Below are positions 5,096 through 5,098 of a DNA stretch of 5,098 nt, piece by piece. The DNA is from an uncultured Oscillospiraceae bacterium (GTDB lineage: Bacteria > Bacillota > Clostridia > Oscillospirales > Oscillospiraceae). The position numbers and the translations under genes are program-made. The notes beneath the pieces are model-generated. The model did no database searches and was not told the DNA's origin. It saw only the letters and a list, made by a program, of their open reading frames with translations. The DNA lies in assembly GCA_934569215.1 (NCBI GenBank), contig CAKTKF010000120.1:1-5098 (forward strand), in the 5' to 3' direction. The stretch's first letter is position 1; the number at the start of each line of letters is the position of its first letter.

Positions 5096-5098
5096 TCC

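Noticed and set aside
1..5098. Mobile elements, CRISPR arrays, tRNA or rRNA genes, phage or defence genes
   Set aside because: No terminal repeats, repeat-spacer pattern, tRNA-like cloverleaf or relevant protein families were seen on either strand.

Overview
The window reads as chromosomal DNA of a moderately GC-rich, low-redox Gram-positive, most likely a gut-type Clostridia (Oscillospiraceae-like). This rests on strong AGGAGG-type ribosome sites, sigma-A-like promoters in AT-rich gaps, and gene families typical of that group. The taxonomic guess is inference; no rRNA or species-specific marker is present. All four genes lie on the + strand and all appear intact.

Positions 1-3341 hold a tight three-gene unit. 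It comprises a MurR/RpiR-type transcriptional regulator (helix-turn-helix plus SIS sugar-phosphate-binding domain), a flavoprotein of the HI0933/YhiN/aminoacetone-oxidase family, and an M28 zinc aminopeptidase-type enzyme with a PA-like insert. The reading frames overlap by 1 and 4 bases, so translation is probably coupled. The promoter must lie upstream of the window. A perfect 15-bp stem-loop follows the peptidase and probably ends the unit. The combination is not a pathway I recognise: the regulator suggests control by a phosphorylated sugar or amino sugar, while the two enzymes give no clear sugar link.

Positions 3342-3655 form a 314-base intergenic region that carries the least explained signal. 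It contains the terminator-like hairpin, an imperfect inverted repeat, and two tandem sigma-A-like promoters. Over the downstream promoter sits a run of four TTGTA/TACAA half-sites with centres 11, 11 and 10 bp apart, so all fall on one face of the helix. I see no purine riboswitch here.

Positions 3656-5095 encode a complete NCS2-family (AzgA/PbuG-type) nucleobase permease, expected to import adenine, guanine and/or hypoxanthine. It has its own promoters and a much more biased codon use than the upstream genes, suggesting strong expression. It looks functionally independent of the upstream operon.

Overall the genes are ordinary families. The items most worth a second look are the promoter architecture of the permease, the codon-use break inside the permease gene, and the unexplained regulator-flavoprotein-peptidase association.
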